In this document: positions 46,265 through 55,870 of the stretch, piece by piece
Numbering within the stretch: the first letter of the stretch is position 1
How the letters are laid out: every line of letters begins with the position of its first letter
NCBI GenBank assembly: GCA_015277795.1
Contig: CP063848.1
Location: 1,674,001 to 1,738,000 of the forward strand
Direction: 5' to 3'
DNA length: 64,000 nucleotides
Origin: Massilia sp. UMI-21
Lineage (GTDB): Bacteria > Pseudomonadota > Gammaproteobacteria > Burkholderiales > Burkholderiaceae_D
Translations under genes and position numbers: made by a program
Notes under the pieces: generated by a model
Seen by the model: only the letters and a program-made list of their open reading frames with translations
What the model was told of the DNA's origin: nothing
The model's database searches: none

Positions 46265-48499
46265 TTACCTGGCCTCGGTGCCGCCCAGGTTCTTCTTGAA
46301 GAAGGCCTCGATCAGCCCATACACATGGCGCTGGTTGACCTTGCCCGAGATGCCGTGCTTCGCACCTGGATAGGTCATCAGGTCGAACTGCACGTTGCGC
46401 TTGACCAGGTCGTCGATCAGGCGGGTGGTGTTGCTGAACAGCACGTTGTCGTCCGCCATGCCATGGATCAGGAGCAGGGGCGACTTCAAGCCGTCCAGGT
46501 GCGCGAACACGCCGCTGCGCTGGTAGGCTTCCGGGTCCGACTTGGGCGTGCCGCCCACGAACTGCTCGGTGTAGTGGGTGTCGTACAGGGCCCAGTCGGT
46601 CACCGGCGCCACCGACACGCCCATGGCGATCTTGCTTGACGCTGCCGACAGCAGACGCAGGGTCATGAAGCCGCCGTAGCTCCAGCCGAACACGCCGATG
46701 CGCTTCGGATCGACGAAGCTCTGCTTGGCCAGCCAGTCGATGCCGGTCACCTGGTCTTCGACCTCGTGCTTGCCCAGGTTCTGGTAGATCACGTCGGTGA
46801 AGGCGCGCTCGCGGCGGCCCGAGCCGCGGTTGTCCAGGCGGAACACCACGAAGCCCTGCTGCGCCATGTACTGGTCAAAATAATTGCCCCAGGCGCGGGT
46901 CACGCGCTGCGAGTGCGGGCCGCCGTAGGTGAACAGAAACACCGGGTAGCGCTTGCCCGGGTCGAAGTCGGCCGGCTTGATGATCGAATAGTGGAGTAGC
47001 TGGCCATCCTTGGCCTGCATGGTGCCGTACTCGGTGGTCAGGTGATCCGGCAGGTACTTGGCGTACGGATGGTTCGCGTTCAGCTCGTTCTTTTCGAGCC
47101 ACTCCACCATGCTGCCGTCGGCGCGGCGAATCGACACCTGCGGCGGGGTGCGCGGATTCGAATACGTATCGACGAAGATCTTGCCGTTGCCCGCGAAGCT
47201 GGCCTCGTGCCAGCCGTCGCCGGACGTGATGCGGACCGGGCTGGCGGCATTGCTGCCGTCCAGCTTGAGCGCATAGGTCTGCTTGTCGATGATCGCGTCC
47301 TTGCCCGAGGACACGTAGACCTTGCCGGCCGCCTCGTCGACCGCCAGGATGCTGTCGACACCCCAGTTGCCCTTCGACAGCGGAGCCTGCAGCTTGCCGT
47401 CCAGGCCGTACAGGTACAGGTGCTTGTAGCCGCTGCGCTCCGAGGCCCAGATGAAGGCCGGCTTGTTCTTCAGGAAGCGCAGGTCGTTGTTGATCTCGAC
47501 CCAGGTCTTCGACGTTTCGCTCAGCAGCGGTCGCTGGGCCAGGGTGCCGACGTCCACCGCGACCAGGTCGAGGCGCTTCTGGTCGCGCGTCTGGCGCTGG
47601 TAGACCAGGGTCCTGGCGTCGGCGCTGAAGTCGGCGCGCACCAGGTAGATGTCCTTCTCGGCGCCCAGATCCACCTTGCGCTGCTGGCCGGTGGCCGGGT
47701 CCACGATCATCAGCTCGATCAGCACGTTCGGATCGCCCGCGGCCGGGTAGTGCTGGTCGATCACTTCGGTACGGTCGGCGAAGATCTCGAAGCGGCGCAC
47801 CACCGGCACCGGTTTTTCATCATAGCGGCGGTAGGCGATCGCGGAATCGTCCGGCGCCCAGTAGTAGCCGGTATGCTGGTCCATCTCTTCCTGCGCGACG
47901 AATTCCGCCTCGCCGTTGTGGATCGTGCCCTTGCCATCGTGGGTGAGCTGGCGCTCGGCGCCGCTCTGCAGGTCGATCACGAACAGGTTCTGGTCGCGCA
48001 CGAAGGAGACGTAGCGGCCCTTCGGCGAGATCTTCGGATCGATCACGTTGCCCGAGGCGACCTTGCGCGCCGTTTCCGGTTTGGCGACATCGACCAGGTA
48101 GAGGTTGCCGGCGATCGGCACCAGCAGCTGTTTGCCGTCCGGCGACCAGTAATAGTTCAGGATGCCCGACAGGCCGGCGGTACGGGCGCGCTCGCGGCGG
48201 GCCTTTTCCTCCAGCGACAGTTCCTCGTTCGGCACCAGGCGCTTGGAATCGACCAGGCGCTGGGTGCGCTTGGTCTTCATGTTGTATTCCCACAGGTCCT
48301 GCTGGTACTGGTTGTCGGCACGGCCGCGCAGGAAGGTGACGCGTTCGCCGTCCGGCGAAACGCGCAGGTTCTTCACGCTGGCGCCGGCCAGGGCCGGATC
48401 GCCGTAGATGCGGTCCAGCGTCAGGCGTTCGGCCGATGCGGGAGCGGCCGCGAGTGTGGCCGCGAAAGCAGCAGCCAGGAGGAGAGGGGATGGGCGCAT
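46265..48499 (-). CDS. S9 family (DPP IV-like) prolyl oligopeptidase, exported
   Basis: A 744-residue serine peptidase. A signal peptide (LLLAAAFAATLAAAPASA) leads to an eight-blade beta-propeller DPPIV N-terminal domain (residues about 25–480) and a C-terminal alpha/beta hydrolase domain. The catalytic serine is in GWSYGGF (near residue 615), the aspartate in GMADDNV (near 693) and the histidine in GAKHGI (near 725). The propeller carries the double-glutamate type region VAQEEMDQHTGYYW that binds the peptide N-terminus in DPP IV, favouring dipeptidyl-peptidase activity. The ATG at 48499 gives the clean signal peptide. Confidence 0.93.
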   Translation of the reverse strand: MRPSPLLLAAAFAATLAAAPASAERLTLDRIYGDPALAGASVKNLRVSPDGERVTFLRGRADNQYQQDLWEYNMKTKRTQRLVDSKRLVPNEELSLEEKARRERARTAGLSGILNYYWSPDGKQLLVPIAGNLYLVDVAKPETARKVASGNVIDPKISPKGRYVSFVRDQNLFVIDLQSGAERQLTHDGKGTIHNGEAEFVAQEEMDQHTGYYWAPDDSAIAYRRYDEKPVPVVRRFEIFADRTEVIDQHYPAAGDPNVLIELMIVDPATGQQRKVDLGAEKDIYLVRADFSADARTLVYQRQTRDQKRLDLVAVDVGTLAQRPLLSETSKTWVEINNDLRFLKNKPAFIWASERSGYKHLYLYGLDGKLQAPLSKGNWGVDSILAVDEAAGKVYVSSGKDAIIDKQTYALKLDGSNAASPVRITSGDGWHEASFAGNGKIFVDTYSNPRTPPQVSIRRADGSMVEWLEKNELNANHPYAKYLPDHLTTEYGTMQAKDGQLLHYSIIKPADFDPGKRYPVFLFTYGGPHSQRVTRAWGNYFDQYMAQQGFVVFRLDNRGSGRRERAFTDVIYQNLGKHEVEDQVTGIDWLAKQSFVDPKRIGVFGWSYGGFMTLRLLSAASSKIAMGVSVAPVTDWALYDTHYTEQFVGGTPKSDPEAYQRSGVFAHLDGLKSPLLLIHGMADDNVLFSNTTRLIDDLVKRNVQFDLMTYPGAKHGISGKVNQRHVYGLIEAFFKKNLGGTEAR

Positions 48500-48570
48500 G
48501 AAATGTCTCTGATATAAGTTAATTTGCGACAACGCGGAACGATACCAGAGACGGGCCCGAAAAGCTGTAA

Positions 48571-50004
48571 TTACGTCGGCAGCCCGTGCATGTGCCCGGC
48601 GCTGACTTGCCCGGCTTCGCGGATGCGGCGGCGCGCCAGTTTCTCGAACGACCAGGTGAGCAGCACCGCCGCCACCGTCAGCGCCACCACCAGGCCGATC
48701 CAGAATCCGGTGGTCGACAGCGGTGCGTCCGGCGCCCACGGGAACCAGCCTGGCGCCAGCCCCAGGATGCAGCCCAGCGGCAGCGAGACGCCCCAGAACG
48801 CCAGCAACTGGATGATCATCGGGGCACGGGTCACCTGGTAGCCGCGGATCGCCGAGGCGGTGGCGACCTGGGTGGCGTCGGACAGCTGGAACAGCGCGGC
48901 GAACAGCAGCAGGTGGGCGCAGGCGGCCTGCACCGCCGGGTCGGAGGTGTAGAGCGCCGCGATTTCCCAGCGGAAGATGGCGATGCAGAGCGCCGACAGC
49001 GCCCCGAACGCCACCGACATGCCGACCCCGACCCAGCCGACGAAGCGCGCGCGCTGCGGATTGCCTTCGCCCATGGCCTGGCCGACCCGGGTCATCATGC
49101 CGATCGAGAAGCTGAGCGGCACCATGAACACCAGCGAAGCGAAATTGAGCGCGACCTGGTGCGAGGAGACCGCGACCACGCCGAAGCGCGCCACCAGCAG
49201 GCTGATCAGGCCGAAGGCGCTGACCTCGGCGAAGTAGGTGATGCCGATCGGCAGGCCGAGACGCAGCATTGCGCCGATCGCTTTCCAGTCCGGGCCTTCC
49301 CAGCCGGTGAAAGGATAGGTCAGGCGGTAAGCCGGCGCATGCCGGATCCACAGGAGCATGGCGCCCAGCATCAGCCACATGCCTGCCGCCGTCGCCACCG
49401 CACAGCCGACCGCCCCCATCTGCGGAAAGCCCCAGTTGCCGTACACCAGCAGCCAGTTCACGCATGCGTTGAAGACGCAGCCGAGGATGGCGATCCACAT
49501 GATCGGCTTGGTCTGGTTGATGCTCGTGCTGTAGCCATACAGGGCGCGGAAGCAGGCGAAGGCCGGCATGCCGAGGCTGGCCACGTGCAGGTACATGGCG
49601 GCGCGGCCCGCGACCTGCGCGTCGAGGCCGACATGGCCGAACAGCAGGGTGCACAGGTTGGCGAACAGGCAGGCCACCAACCCCACCAGCAGGCCCTTCC
49701 ACAGCGCCTGGCGTACCGAATGCGGAACCTGGTCGAAGCGCGCGGCGCCGGTTTCGTGGGCGACGACGGTGTTGATTGCCATCATGGTGCCCATCACGGT
49801 CACCAGCACGATCGACCACACCGAGGTGCCGAGCGACACGGCCGCCAGTTCCTCGGCGCTGACGTGGCCGGTCATGGCCACATCGGCCACGCCCATGCCG
49901 ACCGTTGCCAGCTGGCCGACCAGCATCGGCCAGGACAGGCGCCACAGCGTGGCGATTTCGGTGCGCACCGGCGCGGGACTGGCGGAGGGGACGGTGACGG
50001 TCAT
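48571..50004 (-). CDS. MATE family efflux transporter (NorM-like)
   Basis: A 477-residue inner-membrane protein with twelve predicted helices, of the NorM branch of MATE drug/cation antiporters. Supporting stretches are SWPMLVGQLATVGMGVADVAM (first helix with the family P-x-x), GYSTSINQTKP (near residue 160) and VSSHQVALNFASLVFMVPLS (near 280), the second-half equivalent of the first motif. It lies 71 bp upstream of the S9 peptidase on the same strand. Substrates cannot be deduced. Confidence 0.92.
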   Translation of the reverse strand: MTVTVPSASPAPVRTEIATLWRLSWPMLVGQLATVGMGVADVAMTGHVSAEELAAVSLGTSVWSIVLVTVMGTMMAINTVVAHETGAARFDQVPHSVRQALWKGLLVGLVACLFANLCTLLFGHVGLDAQVAGRAAMYLHVASLGMPAFACFRALYGYSTSINQTKPIMWIAILGCVFNACVNWLLVYGNWGFPQMGAVGCAVATAAGMWLMLGAMLLWIRHAPAYRLTYPFTGWEGPDWKAIGAMLRLGLPIGITYFAEVSAFGLISLLVARFGVVAVSSHQVALNFASLVFMVPLSFSIGMMTRVGQAMGEGNPQRARFVGWVGVGMSVAFGALSALCIAIFRWEIAALYTSDPAVQAACAHLLLFAALFQLSDATQVATASAIRGYQVTRAPMIIQLLAFWGVSLPLGCILGLAPGWFPWAPDAPLSTTGFWIGLVVALTVAAVLLTWSFEKLARRRIREAGQVSAGHMHGLPT

Positions 50005-50101
50005 GAGCGGCAGGCGTGAGACGGAAAGCCTGCCATTTTACTGGCTAATTGTTTGGGTCGCCTCCGCGCCCGCGGTCTTCGTCCGGCCGCCTCGGCTCGC
50101 C

Positions 50102-50875
50102 TCAGCGGCCGGTGGACAGCGCGGTGGCAGGCAGGGTCTGGACGAGTTGCCGCATCGCTTTCTCTTCGACGGTGAGCACATGCACCTGGCCGTTTGCAAG
50201 AAAGAACGAGATCCAGACATGGGTGTCGGGAGTGCGCAGCAACCATTGTTCGAAGCCGGGCACGTCCGGGTCTTCCATGCGGTCCAGATGTGGAATCTGC
50301 ATTTTCTTCCAGATGGCGGCGCTATCGCCTCCATTGCGATCGACAAATCGTTCGTCAAACGGATGGATCGCATCCACACGCCTTGCGCCCAGTGCGCTCA
50401 GGGCCGTTTCGTAGTTGCGGTGCGCTGCCAGCGGCGACCATTTCAGCGTATGCAGGAAGAATTTGCGCTGGAGTACTTTCCCTTCCGCCGGGCGCATATC
50501 TTCGCCGGCAATCACGTACACGCGGTCGAATTCGATGTCCTTCTCGGTATAGATCTGCTTCGGTCCCAGTTCGGACGGCATGGCCACATACGGAAACGGC
50601 GGAAGCGCCGCGCTGGTCACGGGAATCGACTGCAGGTCGAAGGCCTTGCCCGGCGCTGCCGCGTTGCCGGCCGCGCCGGGTGGCGGCGCGGCGGGAGCGG
50701 CGTGAATCTCGTGTACGGCCGGCGCAGCGGGCGCGGCTGCGGCGGGCCCGGTCGCAGCCTGCATGGCGCCGGGAGGCGCGGCGGCGGCTTGCTGCGTGCC
50801 GGGTTGGCGGGGCTGACAGGCAGACAGCCCGGCAACGACGAGCAGCGGCAGCACGCAATTCGATAGGCGCATCAT
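50102..50875 (-). CDS. Lipoprotein of unknown function
   Basis: A 257-residue lipoprotein. The N-terminus MMRLSNCVLPLLVVAGLSAC has a lipobox (LSAC), with lipidation at residue 20, then a long Ala/Pro linker to about residue 80. The folded part includes LPPFPYVAMPSELGPKQIYTEKDIEF region and LAAHRNYETALSALGARRVD, a pattern I associate with the N-terminal part of some OmpA-family proteins, although no OmpA domain is present here. The ATG is chosen for its AGGAAG box 6 bp upstream. Function is unknown. Confidence 0.7.
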   Translation of the reverse strand: MMRLSNCVLPLLVVAGLSACQPRQPGTQQAAAAPPGAMQAATGPAAAAPAAPAVHEIHAAPAAPPPGAAGNAAAPGKAFDLQSIPVTSAALPPFPYVAMPSELGPKQIYTEKDIEFDRVYVIAGEDMRPAEGKVLQRKFFLHTLKWSPLAAHRNYETALSALGARRVDAIHPFDERFVDRNGGDSAAIWKKMQIPHLDRMEDPDVPGFEQWLLRTPDTHVWISFFLANGQVHVLTVEEKAMRQLVQTLPATALSTGR

Positions 50876-51103
50876 GGCTCTTCCTTTCATATGAAAAAGA
50901 TAACAATTTGTGAGGGTAGCAGCGCCAGGTCGCGCGACCACGCTCCGCATCAAGGATCGGGCGGGGCCATGCCGGGTGGGCGCTCTGCGCTGGCCCGGCG
51001 CGCCATGTGTTACCTAAAATCGATTGCTCATCTGTTCTTGACCATGCGCAAAATCGTAAGCGTGAAAGTGCAGGACCTTACAGAGTCACGACAGGAGAAC
51101 GCC

Positions 51104-52948
51104 ATGGAAGAACTGTTGCCGTACTACGAGCGTGAACTGGTCTACCTGCACACGGTCGGGCGCGAACTGGCGCACCAGTATCCGCGCCTGGCAAGCGAAC
51201 TGGGTCTCGGCGCCGAAGGCACCGAGGATCCGCACATCCGCCGCCTCATCCAGGCCTGCGCGCTGCTCAATGCGCGTACCGCCCGCAAGCTCGACGACGA
51301 CTACCCGGAGTTTACCGAGGCCCTGCTGGGCAGCCTGTATCCCTACTTCCTGCAGGGCATTCCGTCCTGCTCGATCGCGCGCATCGGCAGCGCGTCCGGC
51401 GCGCAGGCGGGAGCCAAGCCGGAGCGGGTGGAGACGGTGCCGCGCGGCGCCGAGATGAGCGCGCTGCACACCAGGGGCACGGCCTGCCGCTTCCGCACCG
51501 CCAGCCCGCTGACGCTGGCGCCGGTCGGGGTGGCGCGGGCGCGCTACGAACCGGTGGTCCATGCCCCGGCGCACGTGCGCCTGCCGGCGCGCGCCACCGG
51601 GCAGGTGGCGGTCACGATCGAAAGCAGCGTCCCGGCGCGCCTGCTGCGCCAGCTCGGCATGCCGCGCCTGCGCCTCTATGTCGACGCCGATCCGTTGCTG
51701 GCAGCAAGCCTGGTCGACACCCTGTTCATGCATGTCGGCGCCACTTACCTCGAGATCGGCGACGGCGGGCCATGGCGCCAGCTCGAGCGCATGCCGCTGG
51801 CGCTGGGCGGCTTCGGCGACGACGATGCGCTGGTGCCGCTGCGCCCGAGCGAGCATGCTGCCTACCGCCTGCTGAGCGAGTACTTCGCCTTCCCCGAAAA
51901 ATTCCACTTCATCGACATCGACCTGGGCAAGCTGGGGCCGATGCTCCCGGGGGCCGCGCACCGCTTCACCCTGCACCTGATCGTGAACGGCCTGCATGGC
52001 GACAGCGGCGCCGCGCGCCTGCTCGGGACCCTCGATGCGTCGCACCTGGTGCCCGGCTGCACGCCGGTGGTCAACCTGTTCCACCAGGCCGCCATGCCGG
52101 TGCGCATCACGCATCGCACGGCGATGTACGACGTGCTGCCGGGCCGGCACGAGGAAGACGTCGAGGTCTACAGCATCGACAGCGTGAACGTGCTGCGCAC
52201 GGCCGAGGGCAGGGTGCAGTCGATCGCCTACCGGCCTTATTACGGGCTGCGCCACGGCGAGGGCGGCGAAGATAGCCAACTACGCGAGCGCTACTGGTTC
52301 GCGCGCCGCGACGACCGCGGCGTGCACCGCCAGCGCATGAAGATCGGTTTCACCGACGCCGGCTTTTCGCTGGCGCCGGACGAGCAGTGCGTGGCCTCGA
52401 TCGACCTGACCTGCACCAATGGCGCGCATGCGAGCAGCACCGGCTTCGGCGCCCCCGACGGCGACCTCACCAGCGAAACCGCGACCGGGGGGCTGCCGAT
52501 CCACCTGCTGCGGCGGCCGACGCCGCCGCACCGTTTTCCGTCCTCGGGCGGCGCGCACTGGCGCCTGGTGGCCCAGTTGGCGCTCAACCACCGCTCGCTG
52601 GGCGACCTCGACGCCTTCCGCGAGGTGCTCACCCTGTACGACGTGTCGCGTTCGGCGGCCACGCAGCGCCAGATCGCCGGCATCACGGCCATGGAGACGC
52701 TGCCGTCGACCGCCTGGTTGCGCAACCGGATCGGCGCCGCGCTGGTGCACGGCACCGAGGTCAGGATGACGGTGGACGAAGAGGCCTTCGCCGGCAGCAG
52801 CCTGGCCGTGTTCGCGGAGGTGGTGAACCGCTTCTTCGGCCTGTACGTGCACATCAACAGTTTCACGCGGCTGGTGCTACGGTCGGCGCAGAGCGACAGG
52901 GAGCTGCTGCGCTGCGCGCCGCGCAACGGCAACCTGACGCTGGTGTGA
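51104..52948 (+). CDS. tssF: Type VI secretion baseplate protein TssF
   Basis: A 614-residue baseplate wedge subunit (VasA/ImpG/VCA0110 family). The diagnostic N-terminus reads MEELLPYYERELVYLHTVGRE, with ARTARKLDDDYPEFTEALLG near residue 65 and YPYFLQGIPSCSI near 82. TssF and TssG with TssK and TssE form the wedge around VgrG. tssG overlaps by 4 bp. No tssK, tssE, sheath, tube or membrane-complex gene follows: the next gene is a PfpI protein. The ATG has AGGAG 6 bp upstream. Confidence 0.93.
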   Translation: MEELLPYYERELVYLHTVGRELAHQYPRLASELGLGAEGTEDPHIRRLIQACALLNARTARKLDDDYPEFTEALLGSLYPYFLQGIPSCSIARIGSASGAQAGAKPERVETVPRGAEMSALHTRGTACRFRTASPLTLAPVGVARARYEPVVHAPAHVRLPARATGQVAVTIESSVPARLLRQLGMPRLRLYVDADPLLAASLVDTLFMHVGATYLEIGDGGPWRQLERMPLALGGFGDDDALVPLRPSEHAAYRLLSEYFAFPEKFHFIDIDLGKLGPMLPGAAHRFTLHLIVNGLHGDSGAARLLGTLDASHLVPGCTPVVNLFHQAAMPVRITHRTAMYDVLPGRHEEDVEVYSIDSVNVLRTAEGRVQSIAYRPYYGLRHGEGGEDSQLRERYWFARRDDRGVHRQRMKIGFTDAGFSLAPDEQCVASIDLTCTNGAHASSTGFGAPDGDLTSETATGGLPIHLLRRPTPPHRFPSSGGAHWRLVAQLALNHRSLGDLDAFREVLTLYDVSRSAATQRQIAGITAMETLPSTAWLRNRIGAALVHGTEVRMTVDEEAFAGSSLAVFAEVVNRFFGLYVHINSFTRLVLRSAQSDRELLRCAPRNGNLTLV

Positions 52949-53949
52949 ACGTGGGGGCAAGCGCGGGCGTGATCGACCAGCTGCTCGCCGAACCCTGGCG
53001 CTACGAACTGTTCCAGGCGATCCGCCTGCTGTCGCGCTGGCTGCGCCGCTACGGCCTGTCGCCGGACACCGCGATCCGCTTCGAGAACAGCCTGGCGCTG
53101 AGCTTCCCGGCCAGCGATATCGAGCGCCTGCAGCTGGAGCAGGGCCCGGCCGGCGGCGGGGCGATGCGCCTGCGGGTGCGTACCGCGGTAATGGGCCTGC
53201 TCGGCGTGAACGGGACACTGCCGCTGCACTACACCGAGCGGATCGCCGCCTGGGAACACGCAACCCGCGACGAGGGTCCGCGCGCTTTCTACGATGCGTT
53301 CTCCGGCCGCCAGCTGGCGCTGTTCTACCGCGCCTGGCGCAAGTACCGCGTGCGCGGCGGGCCGGACGAGCATAACCGCGACCGCTTCCTGGCCCAGCTC
53401 GCGGCCATCGGCGGCGCCGGTTGGCAACGCGCGGGGCAGGGCCTGCCCGACGCCGGCCTGGCCTACGAGAGCCTGGCCTATTTCGCCGCCCAGCTGCGCA
53501 GCCGGGTGGTCTCGGCCGGCCTGATCGCGGGCGTGCTCGGCGAGTACCTGCAGGTGCCGGTCGCGGTGGAGCAGTTCGCCGGCGGCTGGGATGCGCTGGG
53601 CGCGCAGGACCGCAGCCGCCTGGGCGAAGACAATTGCGACGTGGGGATGGGTGCGACCCTGGGCGAACGGCTGCTGCGTCCGGAGCTCGGCATCCGGATC
53701 CGGGTGGGGCCGGTGACGTCCACCGTGTTCGAGCGCTTCCTGCCGGGCGCGAGCGGGGCGCGGGCACTGGCGGCCCTGCTGGACCGGTTCGCCATCGAGG
53801 TGCCGTTTCGCGAGTTGCAGGTGATCTTGCGGGGAGACCAGATCGACGGCGCCAGCCTGGACGGCACGATCCGGCTCGGCCTGGACGGCTTCCTGTGCAC
53901 CCGCCCGGACCGGCGCGACCGCGACGACGTCTGCTACCTGCTGCCCTAG
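52945..53949 (+). CDS. tssG: Type VI secretion baseplate protein TssG
   Basis: A 334-residue partner of TssF (VasB/ImpH family). Family features are LLAEPWRYELFQAIRLLSRW near residue 12, IRFENSLALSFPASDI near 45, VMGLLGVNGTLPLHYTE near 85 and the C-terminal baseplate-like domain. The GTG start at 52945 overlaps the tssF stop (GTGA); a second GTG two codons later is also possible. The overlap shows the two are made together. Confidence 0.92.
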   Translation: MNVGASAGVIDQLLAEPWRYELFQAIRLLSRWLRRYGLSPDTAIRFENSLALSFPASDIERLQLEQGPAGGGAMRLRVRTAVMGLLGVNGTLPLHYTERIAAWEHATRDEGPRAFYDAFSGRQLALFYRAWRKYRVRGGPDEHNRDRFLAQLAAIGGAGWQRAGQGLPDAGLAYESLAYFAAQLRSRVVSAGLIAGVLGEYLQVPVAVEQFAGGWDALGAQDRSRLGEDNCDVGMGATLGERLLRPELGIRIRVGPVTSTVFERFLPGASGARALAALLDRFAIEVPFRELQVILRGDQIDGASLDGTIRLGLDGFLCTRPDRRDRDDVCYLLP

Positions 53950-54047
53950 GCCCGTTGGCCGCAGCATCCGCACGACGCGCGCGACGCGCACGATGAGGGC
54001 GACCTACAATCGTTCCCGACAGGCTGACAAACCAGACAGGAGGGCAT

Positions 54048-54671
54048 ATGAATAATATTGTGAATGCAGGCGATCACCTGGACCTGGTGAGCGAGAACGA
54101 CCTGGTGGGCCGGCGTGTCGCGGTCCTGATGACCGACGGCGTCGAACAGGTCGAGTACACCGAACCGCGCACATTCCTTGAAGCGAAGGGCGTGCGGGTC
54201 ACCCTGGTCTCGCCCAAGGGCGTGGGCGAGGAGGTGCAGGGCATGAACCACGACCAGCCGGGCGACAGGTTCGAGGTCGAGGCGAGCCTGTCCCAGGCCG
54301 ATGCCGCCGACTACGACGCGCTGCTGCTGCCGGGCGGCGAAGACAATCCGAAGAAGCTGCGCCAGATCCCGGAAGCGATCGCCTTCATCCGGGCTTTTGA
54401 TGAGGCCGACAAGCCGATCGCCGCGATCTGCCACGGCCCGTGGCCGCTGATCGACGCCGGCATCGCCGAGTCGAAGCACCTGACCAGCAATGCGGCGATC
54501 CAGGACGACCTGAAGGCGGCCGGGGCCGAGTGGACGGACGATGAGGTGGTGGTGGACGGCAAGCTGATCACGAGCCGCAAGCCGGAGGATATTCCGGCGT
54601 TCAACGATGCGCTGATGAAGGAGTTGATGGTGGTGCAGCAGGCGGGGGCGGATCCGGGGCCGACGTCGTAG
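54048..54671 (+). CDS. DJ-1/PfpI family protein (YhbO-like)
   Basis: A 207-residue protein of the PfpI subgroup of the DJ-1 superfamily. The nucleophile elbow cysteine is in IAAICHGPW (near residue 125) with the glutamate in LLPGGEDNP (near 90), and the domain opens with VAVLMTDGVEQVEYTEP. Family members act as deglycases, hydrolases or chaperones in stress. A short N-terminal extension of about 20 residues precedes the fold. A terminator follows. Confidence 0.88.
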   Translation: MNNIVNAGDHLDLVSENDLVGRRVAVLMTDGVEQVEYTEPRTFLEAKGVRVTLVSPKGVGEEVQGMNHDQPGDRFEVEASLSQADAADYDALLLPGGEDNPKKLRQIPEAIAFIRAFDEADKPIAAICHGPWPLIDAGIAESKHLTSNAAIQDDLKAAGAEWTDDEVVVDGKLITSRKPEDIPAFNDALMKELMVVQQAGADPGPTS

Positions 54672-54696
54672 TCCTGCCGCGTGCATCATCGCCGAG

Positions 54697-54722
54697 GAGC
54701 CGCCGCTGGCGGCTCTTTTCTT
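54697..54722 (+). terminator. Intrinsic terminator of the PfpI gene
   Basis: Perfect 8-bp stem GAGCCGCC/GGCGGCTC with a GCT loop and TTTTCTTT. Confidence 0.9.
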
Positions 54723-54866
54723 TACGACCGGTGGTGATGTCCACCGCACTGCCGCAGCGGCAGCGCGAGTGGAGACAAGCGCTATCCGATCAAGGGCAAG
54801 CAAGAGTCTCGATCCGGGCATGGACCTTCGCATGAAACCCTGCCTATTTTTTCGAGTCGCAAGCCG

Positions 54867-55175
54867 CTAGGTAAACTGCCCTGGGACAGCAAGCATACAG
54901 GCCAATATGACAAGGTGCGACCCAAGATAGCAGGCATGCAACCACCTGGCCGACAGCTTTATCCTTGCGCCGTAGATCAGCACAACCGCAACAAGGTAGG
55001 CAGGTATGGAAAAGCTGAGGCTTGCGCCATATCCGAAAGCGGATGCGACGCCGGTATGTCCCATCGCGGCTAGCTCCACCAGGAGAATAAGCAAAATATA
55101 TGCTTGACTGACGATGCAAACGACAATCAGCGATATCGTTGCGTATCTAAGGGCGTATCTAAGGGCGTATCTCAT
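54867..55175 (-). CDS. Small membrane protein, probable immunity protein of the adjacent hydrolase
   Basis: A 102-residue protein with three hydrophobic segments (ISLIVVCIVSQAYILLILLV, around residues 45–65, and a C-terminal LGSHLVILACMLAV). It is unrelated to any family I recognise. It starts 2 bp after the hydrolase stop, third in the minus-strand trio PAAR–hydrolase–this gene, the place where type VI immunity genes normally lie. The first codons come from a 12-bp tandem duplication (RYAL twice). The DNA is clearly richer in AT than its surroundings. The immunity role is inferred from position only. Confidence 0.55.
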   Translation of the reverse strand: MRYALRYALRYATISLIVVCIVSQAYILLILLVELAAMGHTGVASAFGYGASLSFSIPAYLVAVVLIYGARIKLSARWLHACYLGSHLVILACMLAVPGQFT

Positions 55176-55177
55176 GG

Positions 55178-55867
55178 CTACTCAAGCCCATGCCGGGAGA
55201 TGAACCGCGCTAGTTCGCGTCTTCTGCGGGCGCTCTCTTTTGTTACGCCTGCATAATAAAAATGTCCGACCCCATTGCCAGTCTCCCTGGTCTTCAGCAT
55301 TTGCCTGGCAAGCTTGAATGAAGCCAGTAGGAGTCTGGGCTCGGATATTCCGGCAAATATCGGGTCGTCGTATTCCTCGAGGTCTCTTACGATGACTTCT
55401 CTAATATTCTTTTGTTTCTTCAGGTATTCCAGGAAGTCCGCATCAATCGGACTGCCCACCAGGACCAGATTATCGACAATGTGGCCGTTATGTGCATAAA
55501 AATTGGCGGTTTGCGCAGCGAGCAAGCTTCCGTATGAATAACCAATCATGTTAAACTGCGCCGAGGGATTGTCCTCCATTCCGTTAATGGTCCAGTCCTC
55601 GTCCACGGGACTATCCCTGTAGCGCACAGTTACTCCTGACCTGGCCGCATCCACTCCTATCCCGTAGGTTCTTTTTCCAATATAAACATATTTTATGCCC
55701 GCCTCCTGCAATGCCGAGACCTGGTCATGGATATATGATCCATCGAGCCCGGCTCCACCCCAATAAATCGTCCCTCGTGGTTTGTTGACTTCGATTGTTA
55801 CTGGGCTTGTATCGGACTTCAGCGTCATTGCGGCTTTTGCCGTCGCATAGGCTACTGGCTTGGCCAT
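55178..55867 (-). CDS. Alpha/beta hydrolase (GxSxG), probable type VI effector
   Basis: A 229-residue protein. The nucleophile elbow GYSYG (serine 111) lies in FNMIGYSYGSLLAAQTA; a histidine at 202 in VGHFYYAG and acidic residues near 161–168 could complete a lipase-type triad. No signal peptide. It is encoded 3 bp downstream of a PAAR protein and 2 bp upstream of a small membrane protein, which is the classic order of PAAR, lipase effector and immunity. The family is not one I can name; Tle phospholipase effectors are a plausible class. Low GC content suggests transfer. Confidence 0.7.
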   Translation of the reverse strand: MAKPVAYATAKAAMTLKSDTSPVTIEVNKPRGTIYWGGAGLDGSYIHDQVSALQEAGIKYVYIGKRTYGIGVDAARSGVTVRYRDSPVDEDWTINGMEDNPSAQFNMIGYSYGSLLAAQTANFYAHNGHIVDNLVLVGSPIDADFLEYLKKQKNIREVIVRDLEEYDDPIFAGISEPRLLLASFKLARQMLKTRETGNGVGHFYYAGVTKESARRRRELARFISRHGLE

Positions 55868-55870
55868 TGT

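Noticed and set aside
48586..50019. 477-codon plus-strand frame opposite the MATE gene
   Set aside because: Same length as the real gene and rich in His/Gln/Arg, a sign of an antisense shadow of a membrane protein.
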